Positions 26,843-35,200 of a stretch of 64,000 nt of DNA are shown here, piece after piece (position 1 is the stretch's first letter; each line of letters starts with the position of its first letter). The position numbers and the translations under genes are program-made. Where the stretch lies: positions 62,001 through 126,000 of the forward strand of contig CAZVFX010000002.1 in NCBI GenBank assembly GCA_964626565.1, given 5' to 3'. The notes below the pieces were generated by a model, which saw only the letters and a list, made by a program, of their open reading frames with translations, ran no database searches and was not told the origin of the DNA. This DNA is from CAZVFX01 sp964626565 (GTDB taxonomy: Bacteria; Myxococcota_A; UBA9042; CAIXZC01).

Positions 26843-26894
26843 ACTGCCGGGCATACCGAGAACAAGGAGGCGGATGATGACGCTCACTCGCGAC
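26843..26894 (+). repeat. 51-base repeat with ribosome site and ATG start, copy B
   Basis: Matches 23711-23761 with one indel. AAGGAGG lies 5 bases before ATG 26877, which reads M-T-L-T-R-D and runs on into a 22-base match to the start of the 88-base repeat (26892-26913, GACGTCAACCTTGGCAAGG). No long reading frame follows in this copy. Confidence 0.55.
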
Positions 26895-26928
26895 GTCAAC
26901 CTTGGCAAGGTTGCAGTCACCAGAAGCT

Positions 26929-27717
26929 TCAGCTGCCGGACCTTTTCAGTGCAAACAGGGCGGCTCCATAGGCGCCTACCGTGTCGGGTTCAGGAGGACA
27001 TGTGATTTGGCAATCGAGAGCTTTGGAGAGGGCTCTGACTACGCCGCCGTTGCGGGCGACGCCGCCGGACATGGCCACGGGAAGGGAGGTGAGGCTGGGG
27101 GCGACTCTTTTGACCATGGCCACGGTGCGGGACGCGATGGCGCGGTTGAGGCCGGCTACGATTTCACGCACGTGCGCGCCGTCCGCGATGAGGGAAACAA
27201 CTTCGCTCTCGGCAAAAACGGTACACATGCTCGAGAGGGTCAAATCCCCGGTGGCGCCCTGGTCGAGGTCGCACATCTCCTCGATGTCCACTTCGAGGGT
27301 GCGGGCCATGGCTTCCAGAAAGCGCCCTGTCCCCGCGGCACACTTGTCGTTCATGGCGAAGTCCGCGACCTGACCGTTTTCGTCCAAGCGGATCACTTTG
27401 CTGTCCTGCCCGCCGATGTCGATGAGCACCCGCGTTTCCGGCGCCATGGCCGCGATGCCCCGGGCGTGACAGGTGATTTCGGTGACCGCGGCCAGTCGCC
27501 CCTCGACGCGGTCTCTTCCATAGCCGGTGGAGACTGTGGCGACTACGTCGCCGGATTCCGCACTAGCCGCGGCGAGGACTTCATTGCGGGCCCGTTGGAT
27601 CGCTTCCTGGTTGCGTGCTCCCGTGGGCACAACTACTGACGCCACGTGGGCGCCGGTTTTGTCCACCAGCACCGCGTCGCACGAGAGACTCCCGATATCA
27701 ATTCCAAGGTAGTACAT
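26929..27717 (-). CDS. 2-hydroxyacyl-CoA dehydratase activating ATPase
   Basis: 262 residues, the BadF/BadG/BcrA/HgdC ASKHA family. It uses two ATP to push one electron from its 4Fe-4S cluster into the dehydratase. Nucleotide-binding signatures are YLGIDIGSLSCDAVLVD and LIDIGGQDSK; cluster cysteines, one per monomer of the dimer plus partner, are in NDKCAAGTGRFLE and SSMCTVFAESEV. The length is normal for HgdC-type activators. It is the last gene of the four-gene minus-strand operon, three bases after the 412-residue subunit. Being oxygen-sensitive in known cases, it supports an anaerobic lifestyle. Confidence 0.93.
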   Translation of the reverse strand: MYYLGIDIGSLSCDAVLVDKTGAHVASVVVPTGARNQEAIQRARNEVLAAASAESGDVVATVSTGYGRDRVEGRLAAVTEITCHARGIAAMAPETRVLIDIGGQDSKVIRLDENGQVADFAMNDKCAAGTGRFLEAMARTLEVDIEEMCDLDQGATGDLTLSSMCTVFAESEVVSLIADGAHVREIVAGLNRAIASRTVAMVKRVAPSLTSLPVAMSGGVARNGGVVRALSKALDCQITCPPEPDTVGAYGAALFALKRSGS

Positions 27718-27720
27718 TTT

Positions 27721-28959
27721 TCACCCCTCCGAGTGCGAGGGTTGTTTTTCGTGGAGCATCTCCAGGAACGCTTCCAGCCGGGTCCGGGCCTGCCCCTCCG
27801 AAAAATTCCTCGGGTCGGCGCAGTCGGTTTCCAGGTTGAGCACCGGAATGCCCACTTCGCCCAGCCCCTGCTGGACCAGCCCCCGGGCTCCCGTCCCCTG
27901 GCGGCAGCCCCAGTGACACGGGTTGATCGCACCGTCTATGCGGTACTCCCGGGCCAGCTTTTTCATGCGCTCGACACGGATGTCGATGGGGCCGTTGAGC
28001 GGCAGCGAAATGGCTCGCGCGGCCATGCCGGTATAGGGATCCTCCGGGTCGATGGGATCCCAGAACATGTCATTCAGTTCGTCGACAACCACCGCTGCCG
28101 AGTGTTCTTTTTCCAGGATTTCAATGAGGGGGTGTTTGAACTGGATCCGGTTTTGGATCCACAGCAGGCGCAATCCTTCACCTTCCACACCGCTCACTCC
28201 CTGCGCAACCTTGTCGGCAAGGTCGTCTGCGAAGGCCTTGGCCACGTCGATGGCCGCCTGGGTCCCCATGAGCAGCGGCTGCACAAACGCGAAGTTCTTG
28301 AGCGTCTTCCCCCCGACGGGTGATGGGACGTGCCGGGCGTGGCTGAATACCTCCGCCATCAAATCCCGGGCTCGATTGGTTTTGTCCACCGTATCCCGCA
28401 GGTGTTCAGGATCCAGGGTCCTGCCGGTCACCTCTTCGACGAACTCCACCATCTTCCTGATCCGGCCGGCCAGATACGCGATATTCTCTGGGGTCGCTGT
28501 CTGAGGCACGTGCAAAACGAAGAGCGGTTTGTTCCAGTAGCGAGCCAGCTCCTCCACCGCGGCCATACCCGCGGTACACGGCGCAGACGTGGCCACCAGG
28601 AATTCCGGCACCGGCATCATCTTCCGCCTCGCCGCACCCAATACCGCGCGGTGGTAGCCGCAGGAGTCAGCGCCATAGCCCGCGTCCTCTGCAAGCTGCA
28701 GGAACGGCGGAACCGCCCCGACCGACGCCAGCATCGCGCCTACGAACTCGATGTAGCAGGAGGTCACGTCCATGGCGCGCAACAGGTCAAACGGTGCGGT
28801 GACGCCGCACCAGGCGACAGGCCTCTCCCCGGAGTAGAGCTCCTTACCGAGGCGGGCCAATTCCAGCGCATAGGTCTTGCGGGGGCTGGCGCTCTCCGGC
28901 TCGGCTTCGAGTTTGGCTGTGATTCCCTGTTCCAGCGAGTCAAAATATTGTAAGAGCAT
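27721..28959 (-). CDS. 2-hydroxyacyl-CoA dehydratase, D-component family subunit
   Basis: 412 residues from ATG 28959 behind GAGGT; the frame is open far upstream (to 29580) but that part overlaps the next gene out of frame. Belongs to the HgdB/BcrB/FldC family that binds a 4Fe-4S cluster and, with its partner, removes water from a 2-hydroxyacyl-CoA or reduces benzoyl-CoA by ketyl-radical chemistry. Cluster-type cysteines are in PVAWCGVTAPFDLLRAM, DSCGYHRA and NPCHWGCRQG. The GVTAPFDLLRAM segment is typical for this family. The acyl substrate cannot be deduced; the absence of nearby CoA-transferase, acyl-CoA or ring-cleavage genes leaves it open. Confidence 0.88.
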   Translation of the reverse strand: MLLQYFDSLEQGITAKLEAEPESASPRKTYALELARLGKELYSGERPVAWCGVTAPFDLLRAMDVTSCYIEFVGAMLASVGAVPPFLQLAEDAGYGADSCGYHRAVLGAARRKMMPVPEFLVATSAPCTAGMAAVEELARYWNKPLFVLHVPQTATPENIAYLAGRIRKMVEFVEEVTGRTLDPEHLRDTVDKTNRARDLMAEVFSHARHVPSPVGGKTLKNFAFVQPLLMGTQAAIDVAKAFADDLADKVAQGVSGVEGEGLRLLWIQNRIQFKHPLIEILEKEHSAAVVVDELNDMFWDPIDPEDPYTGMAARAISLPLNGPIDIRVERMKKLAREYRIDGAINPCHWGCRQGTGARGLVQQGLGEVGIPVLNLETDCADPRNFSEGQARTRLEAFLEMLHEKQPSHSEG

Positions 28960-28964
28960 GGTCT

Positions 28965-30023
28965 TTACCTCAGCATTTCCGTGAAAGCCTCGATGCGGGT
29001 CCGGTGCTGGCCCAAAGAACGCATGGTGCAGTCCCCTTCCAGCACGAGAAAAGGCAGCCCCCCGTCCCTGAGTTTTTCCCTGACAAAAGGGATGCGGGCC
29101 AGGTATGGGTCGCAGAATTTGAGCGTGTGGCAGATTACGCCCCGGGCGCCTGACGCACGCGCTGCGTTGAGCACCAGGGAAGCCATCTGTCCCGGATTGG
29201 CAGTATCGATGGTCCGGGCGCAGGGCACGCGGGCCAACAGGCTTGCGGCAAGAGAAGCCATCGGGTCTTCGCCGTCGGCGTTGACCCGCAGGAACTGGCG
29301 GGATCCAGTGCAAAGGTCTTCCCCCACCACCCTCGCCCCGCACGATTCCAGCAATTCGAAAACTTCGGCGCCGGGCAGTACGTTGCCGAACAGGAAGATG
29401 GGCGCGTCGTCGCCGGTGGGCCCGGGGGCATCGGGTGCGGCCGCCATCGCTTCCGCTTCCTTGATGGCTTCGTCCAGGGACGTGGTTGCGCATCGGTCGT
29501 ACAGGGCTTGCAGCGCGGGGCTGCCGCCGGGCAAAGTGCCCTCTGCCAGGCGCCCTCGCAGGCCGGCCAGAATGTCGCACAGCTCATTGAACCTGGCTGC
29601 GCCACTGCGCACAGCCTCAGCGTCGGGAACCACTCCGCCCCACTCACCAAGGGCTTTGGCAAGGCCCCGCAGTTGGCCGGCAAAGTAGGTATTTGAGTCT
29701 TGGTCCTCGGAAGTGGGAAGGTCCAGGAGGATCGATGGAATCTCCGGCCTGGCGCCGGCCCAGGCGTCGGACAGTCGGCGCATGGCGTCGCAACTGTTCA
29801 TGAACACCATACCTGCAAGGTCCGGCAGGTCGCGTGCCAGCGCCCGGTCCAAGATGATTTTAACGTGCGGGCACAGGTTGTCATGCAGCAGCCTCCCCGC
29901 CTCGTCGGGCGGTTCCCCCACGGGCAGTACCCGGTAAGGTGAAAAACCCGCAGCATCGATGAGGGGCACGGGTGTGTACGCACAGGCGTATCCAACCCTC
30001 GACCCGGTTGTTTTGTCGCTCAT
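28965..30023 (-). CDS. 2-hydroxyacyl-CoA dehydratase, second subunit
   Basis: 352 residues, starting inside the marR stop (ATGA). It is a shorter, divergent member of the same family as the 412-residue protein: GYACAYTPVPLIDAAGF near the N terminus, MNSCDAMRRLSD and ICHTLKFCDPYLARIP supply candidate cluster ligands, and VLEGDC near the C terminus is the characteristic closing motif. The two subunits probably form the alpha-beta core activated by the downstream ATPase. The gap to the next gene is 5 bases. Sequence features do not separate a hydroxyglutaryl, phenyllactyl, lactyl or benzoyl-CoA substrate. Confidence 0.85.
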   Translation of the reverse strand: MSDKTTGSRVGYACAYTPVPLIDAAGFSPYRVLPVGEPPDEAGRLLHDNLCPHVKIILDRALARDLPDLAGMVFMNSCDAMRRLSDAWAGARPEIPSILLDLPTSEDQDSNTYFAGQLRGLAKALGEWGGVVPDAEAVRSGAARFNELCDILAGLRGRLAEGTLPGGSPALQALYDRCATTSLDEAIKEAEAMAAAPDAPGPTGDDAPIFLFGNVLPGAEVFELLESCGARVVGEDLCTGSRQFLRVNADGEDPMASLAASLLARVPCARTIDTANPGQMASLVLNAARASGARGVICHTLKFCDPYLARIPFVREKLRDGGLPFLVLEGDCTMRSLGQHRTRIEAFTEMLR

Positions 30024-30475
30024 TCGTTTCCCTCGTGTGCGTTGGCCAGCGCTCGTTTCAACGACTCCTTGAGCTGGCCCAGTTCGTTGTCGTCGAAGGT
30101 GGAAAAGACGCGGGCCATGGTTTCGTTCACCATCCTGGTTGCTACTCCCTTGAGTTTCTTTCCCCGGTCAGTGAGCCAGATAAGCTGGGCACGCCGGTCG
30201 CCCGGGTCGGGCTTTCGCATCACCAGGTCGTCCCGCTCCATGCGGTCCAGCAGGCCCGTCATGGTGGACGGTTCAAGCCCCGCGCTGCGCCCCAACTCCG
30301 AGGTTTTTACCCCGTCCTCCAGCCACAAGCTCCAAAGTACGCCGAGATAGGATGGTCTAACTCGCCCGATCCCTGCGTTGATGAAGGTCTTGCGCAGCGC
30401 AGTCGTAATCTGCAGAGACAGCCGAGACACCAGGTAGTACGGGCAGTCTGTGGGTGTTTCGAAGAAAGCATTCAT
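30020..30475 (-). CDS. MarR-family transcriptional regulator
   Basis: 151 residues. A winged helix-turn-helix of MarR type: VKTSELGRSAGLEPSTMTGL is the recognition region and MRKPDPGDRRAQLIWLT the wing with the conserved D-x-R-x2-x3-L-T. N- and C-terminal helices would form the dimer interface. It is the first gene of the dehydratase operon and overlaps the next gene by ATGA. MarR proteins often sense aromatic or acyl-CoA ligands, so autoregulation of this operon by its pathway intermediate is likely. A GTTAC-N6-GTAAC palindrome at the predicted transcript start is its candidate operator. Confidence 0.9.
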   Translation of the reverse strand: MNAFFETPTDCPYYLVSRLSLQITTALRKTFINAGIGRVRPSYLGVLWSLWLEDGVKTSELGRSAGLEPSTMTGLLDRMERDDLVMRKPDPGDRRAQLIWLTDRGKKLKGVATRMVNETMARVFSTFDDNELGQLKESLKRALANAHEGNE

Positions 30476-30495
30476 GAGATTGTCTCCATCAGTAA

Positions 30496-30511
30496 GTTAC
30501 CGATGAGTAAC
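30496..30511. promoter_or_regulatory. candidate MarR operator
   Basis: GTTAC, six bases, GTAAC: a perfect inverted repeat just downstream of the -10 box, about 20 bases before the marR ATG. Position over the transcript start suits repression. Confidence 0.5.
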
Positions 30512-30523
30512 GTTCATATTGCG

Positions 30524-30551
30524 ATTATACGCATACGAAATACTTTGTCAA
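30524..30551 (-). promoter_or_regulatory. near-consensus promoter of the dehydratase operon
   Basis: On the minus strand a perfect TTGACA (30546-30551) and a perfect TATAAT (30524-30529) with a 16-base spacer, the strongest sigma70-type promoter seen in the window. Such strength normally goes with tight repression. Confidence 0.7.
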
Positions 30552-30706
30552 GGGGAAAGCGTTGGGTTACCGAAGGGTGCCAGGCATGGCGTCTTCTTGG
30601 GCGTGATCCACGATGACCGATAATATCACATTTGGCGTGGAAGTAGATGACAACCGAATGATGCCGACCGACTGTTTGTGATCAAACCCCGTCTTCTTCC
30701 CCTCCC

Positions 30707-30735
30707 TTGACCGCGTGTTGCCCCGGGGGTAAGCT
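30707..30735 (+). promoter_or_regulatory. promoter of the first Cys-repeat gene
   Basis: TTGACC (30707-30712), 17 bases, TAAGCT (30730-30735). A closely similar arrangement (CCTTGACC, then GGGTAAACT) precedes the next Cys-repeat gene, suggesting a shared promoter class. Confidence 0.5.
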
Positions 30736-30764
30736 GAGATAGTCCCACAAATGGGGGTCGCACT

Positions 30765-32192
30765 GTGCGTGTCAGAATCTCGTTGGCCAGGTCATCGGGC
30801 TATCTTGTGCTCCTGGTTCTGGGTATGTGCAATTGCACCGGCCGAAACAACAAGCCACCCCTGGGCGACCCTACTCCGTCAATCGACGGTCCGTTCTTCG
30901 ATGCGGTGGACCTTCGTATCTCGCGAGATGACATCTCCGCTGATTTGCCGAGGGGAGAGTTCAAACTGGGAGAGACGGCTACTTCTTGTACCCATGAATG
31001 TGTGGAACCCAAGACTGTGACTTGCAACGAAGGTCTTCGCACCATGTGTGATGACTACGACGGCGACGGCTGTTTCGAGTGGGGGAATCCTGCTCCGTGC
31101 CCTGGCAACAGCGTATGTGCGGACGGGCACTGTCCGTGCGTTCCTGAATGCGACGACCAGGCGTGCGGCGACGACGGTTGTGGCGGAACGTGCAATCCGT
31201 GCGCGGAAGGGAAGATCTGCGTCGAGGGCGAGTGCGTAGACTGCCAGTCCGGCTGCAAGCTTAAGGCGTGCGGTTTGGACCTTTGCGGCGGGTCTTGCGG
31301 CATTTGCGCTCCCGGCCTGTTCTGTTCTCCGGGAGGGCACTGTTCCGACAAGAAGTGCTCGTGTCAGGGCGCCGAGTGCGGGTCGCCGGCCCCGGGTTGC
31401 GACAACCTCTGCGGCGACGGCCCTCTTGATGGCTGCCACCACGGCTATAAATGCGACCTGGAGACGGTGGAAGATCCGGAGACCCACGTGTGTGAGCTTT
31501 GTACTCCCGACTGCCAAGGGAAGGAGTGCGGTCCCAACGGTTGCGGCGGATTGTGCGGAGTGTGTCCTTCCCCCAGTTGTTGCCAACCCGGCTTTGCCGG
31601 GACGTATCACTGCTGTGGATTGTGCGAGCCGTCCGTCAACTGCTGGGGGAAGGAGTGTGGGCCTAGCGGGTGCCTTTGCTGGGATACCAATTTCTGCGAA
31701 TCAGGCTGTTTGGAAATGCTCTCCCTTCCGTGTGGCCAATGGGGAGAGTGCCCGGAGGGACAGGAGTGCAAGTGGCCCGATGGTAGATGCGTTCCGTGCA
31801 CGTCCTGTGGCGCCTGTCTCCCATCCGAGTACTGTAGTCACGAAGGTCTTTGCCTTGCCAAGCAAGGGCAATGTGCGGACAAGGAGTGTGGCTCTGACGG
31901 GGAGGGAGGCAATTGCGGCATTTGTCCGCCCGGCAAAGCCTGCGCCGTGGATTCGACCTGCAAGCCATCCTCCGACCCTTGTGAGGAAAGGGAATGCGGC
32001 CCCGATGGCCACGGCGGTATTTGCGGTGAGTGTGGTGTTGGTCAACTATGCGACTACGGCGGCAAGTGCACTTATGATGCATGCCACTGGAATTGTGCAG
32101 GGCGGGAGTGCGGTCCCAACGGGTGCGGAGGCAGTTGCGGCGGATGTGGAGCCGGCGAGTCGTGTGACAAGTTCGGCTATTGCGAGAGTTGA
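30765..32192 (+). CDS. exported cysteine-repeat protein
   Basis: 475 residues, GTG start at 30765 after ATGGGGGTCG. The N terminus (MRVRISLARSSGYLVLLVLG) is an export signal; CNC follows, so lipidation is possible though the box LGMC is unusual. From residue 85 on, about eight imperfect repeats of the form ECGPNGCGG-x-CG-x-C are separated by C-x(5-8)-C linkers, giving an extremely high cysteine content. No enzyme motif is seen. Rigid disulphide-stapled rods of this kind occur at myxobacterial cell surfaces; function unknown. It precedes the larger Cys-repeat gene by 104 bases and both have similar promoters. Confidence 0.8.
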   Translation: MRVRISLARSSGYLVLLVLGMCNCTGRNNKPPLGDPTPSIDGPFFDAVDLRISRDDISADLPRGEFKLGETATSCTHECVEPKTVTCNEGLRTMCDDYDGDGCFEWGNPAPCPGNSVCADGHCPCVPECDDQACGDDGCGGTCNPCAEGKICVEGECVDCQSGCKLKACGLDLCGGSCGICAPGLFCSPGGHCSDKKCSCQGAECGSPAPGCDNLCGDGPLDGCHHGYKCDLETVEDPETHVCELCTPDCQGKECGPNGCGGLCGVCPSPSCCQPGFAGTYHCCGLCEPSVNCWGKECGPSGCLCWDTNFCESGCLEMLSLPCGQWGECPEGQECKWPDGRCVPCTSCGACLPSEYCSHEGLCLAKQGQCADKECGSDGEGGNCGICPPGKACAVDSTCKPSSDPCEERECGPDGHGGICGECGVGQLCDYGGKCTYDACHWNCAGRECGPNGCGGSCGGCGAGESCDKFGYCES

Positions 32193-32226
32193 CTCCACTC
32201 CAAGCATGACGTTCTTTTCCCTTACC

Positions 32227-32255
32227 TTGACCGGGCACACGCGTGCGGGTAAACT
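32227..32255 (+). promoter_or_regulatory. promoter of the Cys-repeat/propeller operon
   Basis: TTGACC (32227-32232), 17 bases, TAAACT (32250-32255), 41 bases before the ATG at 32297. It would drive the overlapping genes that follow, up to at least 40145. Confidence 0.5.
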
Positions 32256-32296
32256 ACCACCCGGTTTGTTTGTGATTTCACTGGCAGCGAGGCGCT

Positions 32297-35200
32297 ATGA
32301 CTCTTGTTCGCTTTCTTTTCATCGCTCTTGTTCTTCTTGTTGCAGTTCCTGTTCATGCCCTCGAAGTTCCGGAGTGCAAAGGTGCGGTCGAGCCCAGTGT
32401 TCCGGGCGGATGCAGTGGCATAACCTATGAAGGTTGCTGCGACCAGTTTGGGAAGGTGCTGTGGTGCAAAGACGGGGATCTGTTTTGCATCGACTGTGCC
32501 GGGCAACTCCCGTTCTGCGGCTGGAAGCCGGGGGGATACTACGACTGCGGCGCCGATGAGGGTGCTGCGGACCCCAGTGGCGGGTTTCCCTATGCTTGCC
32601 AGGGGTGCAACCCGCTGTGCCTGGAAGGAGTTGACTGCAGCCCCGAGTGTGCCGGTCAGTGTGGAAGCTGCCCGTCCGGTGAGGTGTGCCTGGAGAACGG
32701 GCTGTGTTATGCGCCCCAGTGTGAGAACAAGGAGTGCGGGTCCGACCCGTTCGGTTTTTCGTGCGGCACTTGCCCGTCGGGAACGGAGTGCGTTGAGGGA
32801 CCCTACCAGTGTCTGCCCTTGCCCGACGCCTGTGTGACTAAGACGAGCGGCGGTTGCGGCGGCTGCGGTTGTGAGTCGTGCGTTTGCGAGAAATACCCCA
32901 ACTGTTGCGAGGAGAACTGGGACATTTTCTGCGTCGCGGCCTGTGAGTTTGAGTGTGATTTCGACTGTTCGCCGTGCCCGGAAGAGCCGTCGTGCGCAGG
33001 CATCGAGTGCGGCGAATACTGTGGTGTGGACTGCGGCAGTTGCCCCGGGGAACAGACCTGCTACCAGTCCGCCTGTTGCGAGCCTGATTGTGAGGGCAAG
33101 GAGTGCGGCAAAGACGGTTGCGGGGGTCTGTGCGGTCAATGCCCGGGGACCGACGTGTGTGAGGCAGGAATCTGCATGGAGTGCCATCCCGAATGTGAGG
33201 GCAAGGAGTGTGGCCCCGACGGTTGTGATGGAGAATGTGGTCTTTGCGGGGAGGGTGAACAATGCCTGCAAGGCTTGTGCGCCATGGGCGAAACCTGCAT
33301 CGGTTCATGTGGCGGGCAGTCCCAGACCGGAGACTGCTACTGTGACTCCGAGTGCTTCAACTACGGGGATTGCTGCGACGATGTATGCGTGCTGTGCATC
33401 GACAGTTTTCCCGAGCAGTGTGCCGGTCAAGGCGGCTGCCAGGGGGTTACGTGGGAAGGGTGCTGTGCGGGCGAGGTGGTGAAGTACTGTGAGGGCAATG
33501 AGCTGAAGGAGATGGATTGTGCGGACCAGCCGGCTTGCGGCTGGAACGCGGAGGAGGGGTATTACGCCTGCGAGACTGAGGGTGCTGCGGACCCGGACGG
33601 GGTCCACCCCATGGATTGTGCGGAATTGTGCGAGCCGTTCTGCGAGGGAAAGGAATGTGGCGCTGACGGATGTGGCGGCAACTGCGGAGAGTGCGGCGGC
33701 AAGGGGGCTATTTGCACAGACGGCGGGCAGTGCTGCACTCCGACGTGTGCCGACAAGGAATGCGGCAGTGATGGTTGCGGCGGTAGTTGTGGCGACTGCA
33801 TGGAAGGGCTGTACTGCACGGGCGGCATCTGCAGCGAAGACGTTTCGGGCGGGTGCACGGTAAGTGGTGAACCTGGTTGTGGGGGATGTGCGTGCGAGGA
33901 GTGCGTCTTCGCCATGGACCCGTTTTGCCAGGATAACCAGTGGGACGGCCAGTGTGTGCAGGAGTGCCAGCAGTGTGGCACCGAGTGCCCGTGCGCCCCC
34001 GACTGCGAGGATGTGGAGTGTGGTGACGACGGGTGCGGCGGCTCCTGCGGTGAGTGCGGGGCGGGTGAATTCTGCAAGAACGGCTTCTGTGAGAAAGATG
34101 AGTGTGAGGGGATTCCCTGGGAAGGTTGCTGTGACGGGGAGATGTTGTACTACTGCGAAGGTGGCGGCCTGGTGTCTCAGACCTGCCCCGAGGACGGCCC
34201 TTGCGGCTGGAAGGCGGAGAACAACTACTACGATTGTGGCACCGACGGCGGCGAGGATCCGGACGGGGTTCATCCGTTGTCCTGCCTGGCCTACTGCGTG
34301 CCCGATTGCGAGGGCAAGGATTGCGGCGATGACGGGTGTGAAGGATCCTGCGGGGAGTGCGGCGACAAGGAGCTGTGCGTCGACGACCTGTGTATCGAGG
34401 ATGAGTGCGGTGACGTGGCATACGAGGGCTGTTGCGACGGACATAAGCTGTTGTGGTGCGAAGACGGAAAACTGAAGGACAAGGATTGCGAGGTGATGGG
34501 CCCGTGCGGGTGGCAGGAGGACGAGGGTTACTACAATTGTGCCACTGACGGCGGCGAAGACCCCACCGGAACCTATTCCCAGTGGTGTCCCGGTGGTTGC
34601 GTCATCGATTGTGAAGGGAAGGATTGCGGCGATGACGGCTGTGGCGGCTCCTGCGGCGAGTGTGGGGAAGGAGAGGAGTGTAGCGCGGGCGCCTGCGGGA
34701 CGCCGGTAGTGGAGGAGCAACACGAAGACGTGGTGGCCGAGGACGTTGTTACGGCCGATGCCGCGGTGGCCGAGGAGATTGTTTTGAAGAAGAAAGGCGG
34801 CGGTGGTTGCGCGACTGCGACGGCCCCGTTGAGTGCGGGCCCTGCTGCCCTGCTGCTGGCCTGCCTGCTGGGGCTGATTGCCCTGGTGCGACGGCGGGAG
34901 GTATCGGCCGCGGCGCTGTGGCTGGCCGCGGTTCTGGTTCTTGGCGGCTGCCCCGGTTCGGGCGGCACGTCGGGGGATCCGGAGGTGCTGGCGGACGTGG
35001 AAGGGGAGACCGGCGTAGTTGATGCAGGGGGCGATCTGGCTCCTCAAGATCAGTTCGCAGAGACATCGGGCGACGGTGACGGCGAGGGGTTTGAGGTGAG
35101 CGACGACCTGGAAGACCCGGACGTGCAGCCTGACGAGGTCGAAGAGCCTCCTCCTTTCGATTGTGAGAATATTCCGTCGGGGCCCTTCGAACTGGTCAAG

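Noticed and set aside
26656..26865. Longer N terminus for the DUF6932-like protein
   Set aside because: It would include the promoter and palindrome; TTG 26655 has an ideal ribosome site and fits the family start.
28960..29580. N-terminal extension of the 412-residue dehydratase subunit
   Set aside because: It overlaps the neighbouring subunit gene out of frame; the family N terminus and a GAGGT ribosome site support ATG 28959.
30900..34700. Regular repeats resembling a CRISPR array at low resolution
   Set aside because: They are codon-periodic coding repeats (CGGSCG-type) with variable spacing and no identical direct repeat/spacer pattern.
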